Source: Bacteroidaceae bacterium (lineage in GTDB: Bacteria; Bacteroidota; Bacteroidia; Bacteroidales; Bacteroidaceae). From it: a stretch of 6,736 nucleotides of DNA. The notes under the pieces were generated by a model. It was not told the DNA's origin. It did not search any database and was given only the letters and a program-made list of their open reading frames with translations. Location: assembly GCA_017551845.1 (NCBI GenBank), contig JAFZKR010000157.1:1-6736 (forward strand), given 5' to 3'. The position numbers and the translations under genes were made by a program. The stretch's first letter is position 1. Each line of letters begins with the position of its first letter. Below are positions 6,305-6,736 of this stretch, piece by piece.

Positions 6305-6736
6305 TTAATCACAATAGTTGTGATCTATCACGATAGAGATTTGCTGATCCTTAAGAATGGGTTTGATTTTCTCTGTCAGCAAGTTGATGAATGCCTGATC
6401 ATCGGTAACAGTCATATCCGGAACGACATCGACCAATACGCGGTTATCGGACTCATAGTAGTAAAAGCCGTGCACCTGGATAACATGCTCCTGCTGCGTG
6501 AGCATCTGGATGACCTCTTTCTGCAGTGCGGCATGATGGTTGTTTCCGGTTGCATTAGCATAAATGCCTACCGTCATTATAATGCCATGACGTTCCAGCA
6601 TCATCTCCGATATCTTTCTGGTCAGACCGTGAATCTGGTTAGCATCCATGGTGTCAGGCACGCTGATATGCAGCGAGCCGATGGAGAGATTGGGGCCGTA
6701 ACCGTGCAGAATTATATCATACACGCCCTGCACGCC
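6305..6736 (-). CDS. Cation diffusion facilitator (CDF) transporter, cytoplasmic C-terminal part (5' end outside window)
   Basis: The frame stays open to the window edge. The codon at 6733-6731 is GTG, but it is an internal valine in GVQGVYD rather than a start, because the match to the family continues through it. GVYDIILHGYGP followed by GSLHISVP (residues 4-15 and 20-27 of the fragment) is the classic beginning of the CDF cytoplasmic dimerisation domain, which binds metal and regulates the dimer. The membrane-spanning zinc/iron/manganese antiporter part would lie to the right. After the first domain (~1-62) a second region (~70-144) repeats the pattern: HVIQVHGFYYY, VLVDVVPD and a final ISIVIDHNYCD. 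The protein therefore seems to end in two tandem ferredoxin-like CDF C-terminal domains, a longer tail than the ~80 residues of simple CDF proteins. The metal specificity cannot be read without the membrane helices. It is probably the first visible gene of the leftward operon. Confidence 0.88.
   Translation of the reverse strand, partial: GVQGVYDIILHGYGPNLSIGSLHISVPDTMDANQIHGLTRKISEMMLERHGIIMTVGIYANATGNNHHAALQKEVIQMLTQQEHVIQVHGFYYYESDNRVLVDVVPDMTVTDDQAFINLLTEKIKPILKDQQISIVIDHNYCD

Noticed and set aside
6731..6733. GTG at 6733-6731 as the start of a 142-residue protein
   Set aside because: The CDF-family match (G-V-x-G-V-x-D) extends through this codon to the window edge, so the gene continues outside.

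Overview
The window looks like a Bacteroidales chromosome, of a gut or rumen Bacteroides/Prevotella-like type. The reasons are a secreted GH115 xylan-debranching enzyme beside another secreted protein with a lamin-tail-like C-terminal module, start sites without strong Shine-Dalgarno sequences, a Bacteroidetes-style lipoprotein and a mid-range GC content. It is densely coding: six genes cover almost everything and no gap exceeds about 25 bases. I see no RNA gene, insertion sequence, CRISPR array or phage gene.

Left half, + strand (1-3811): three co-directional genes with gaps of 21 and 4 bases, probably one transcript. The first is the 3' end of a large secreted protein ending in a lamin-tail-like module, a module I associate with secreted glycoside hydrolases of the GH43 type. 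The second is a complete periplasmic GH115 alpha-glucuronidase, which would remove (4-O-methyl)glucuronic acid from xylan. The third is a cytoplasmic metallo-beta-lactamase-fold protein of the COG1237 type. This looks like the tail of a xylan or arabinoxylan utilisation locus with an MBL-fold passenger gene; the SusC/SusD pair and regulator would lie to the left.

Right half, - strand (6736-3835): a second tight gene cluster converges on the first. In transcription order it holds the cytoplasmic C-terminal part of a cation diffusion facilitator transporter running off the right edge, a DUF2156 (phosphatidylglycerol lysyltransferase C-terminal-like) protein with an extra GNAT-like C-terminal domain, and a two-part lipoprotein of unknown function. 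Gaps are 7 and 3 bases with an ATG start for the middle gene, so these are probably co-transcribed from a promoter outside the window.

The two clusters meet at a 23-base gap. A perfect 7-base inverted repeat there contains both stop codons and may act as a bidirectional terminator.

No clearly new multi-gene system is visible. The most unusual items are the DUF2156-GNAT fusion, the lipoprotein with a base-composition break between its two halves, the MBL-fold gene packed against GH115, and the stop-codon hairpin.
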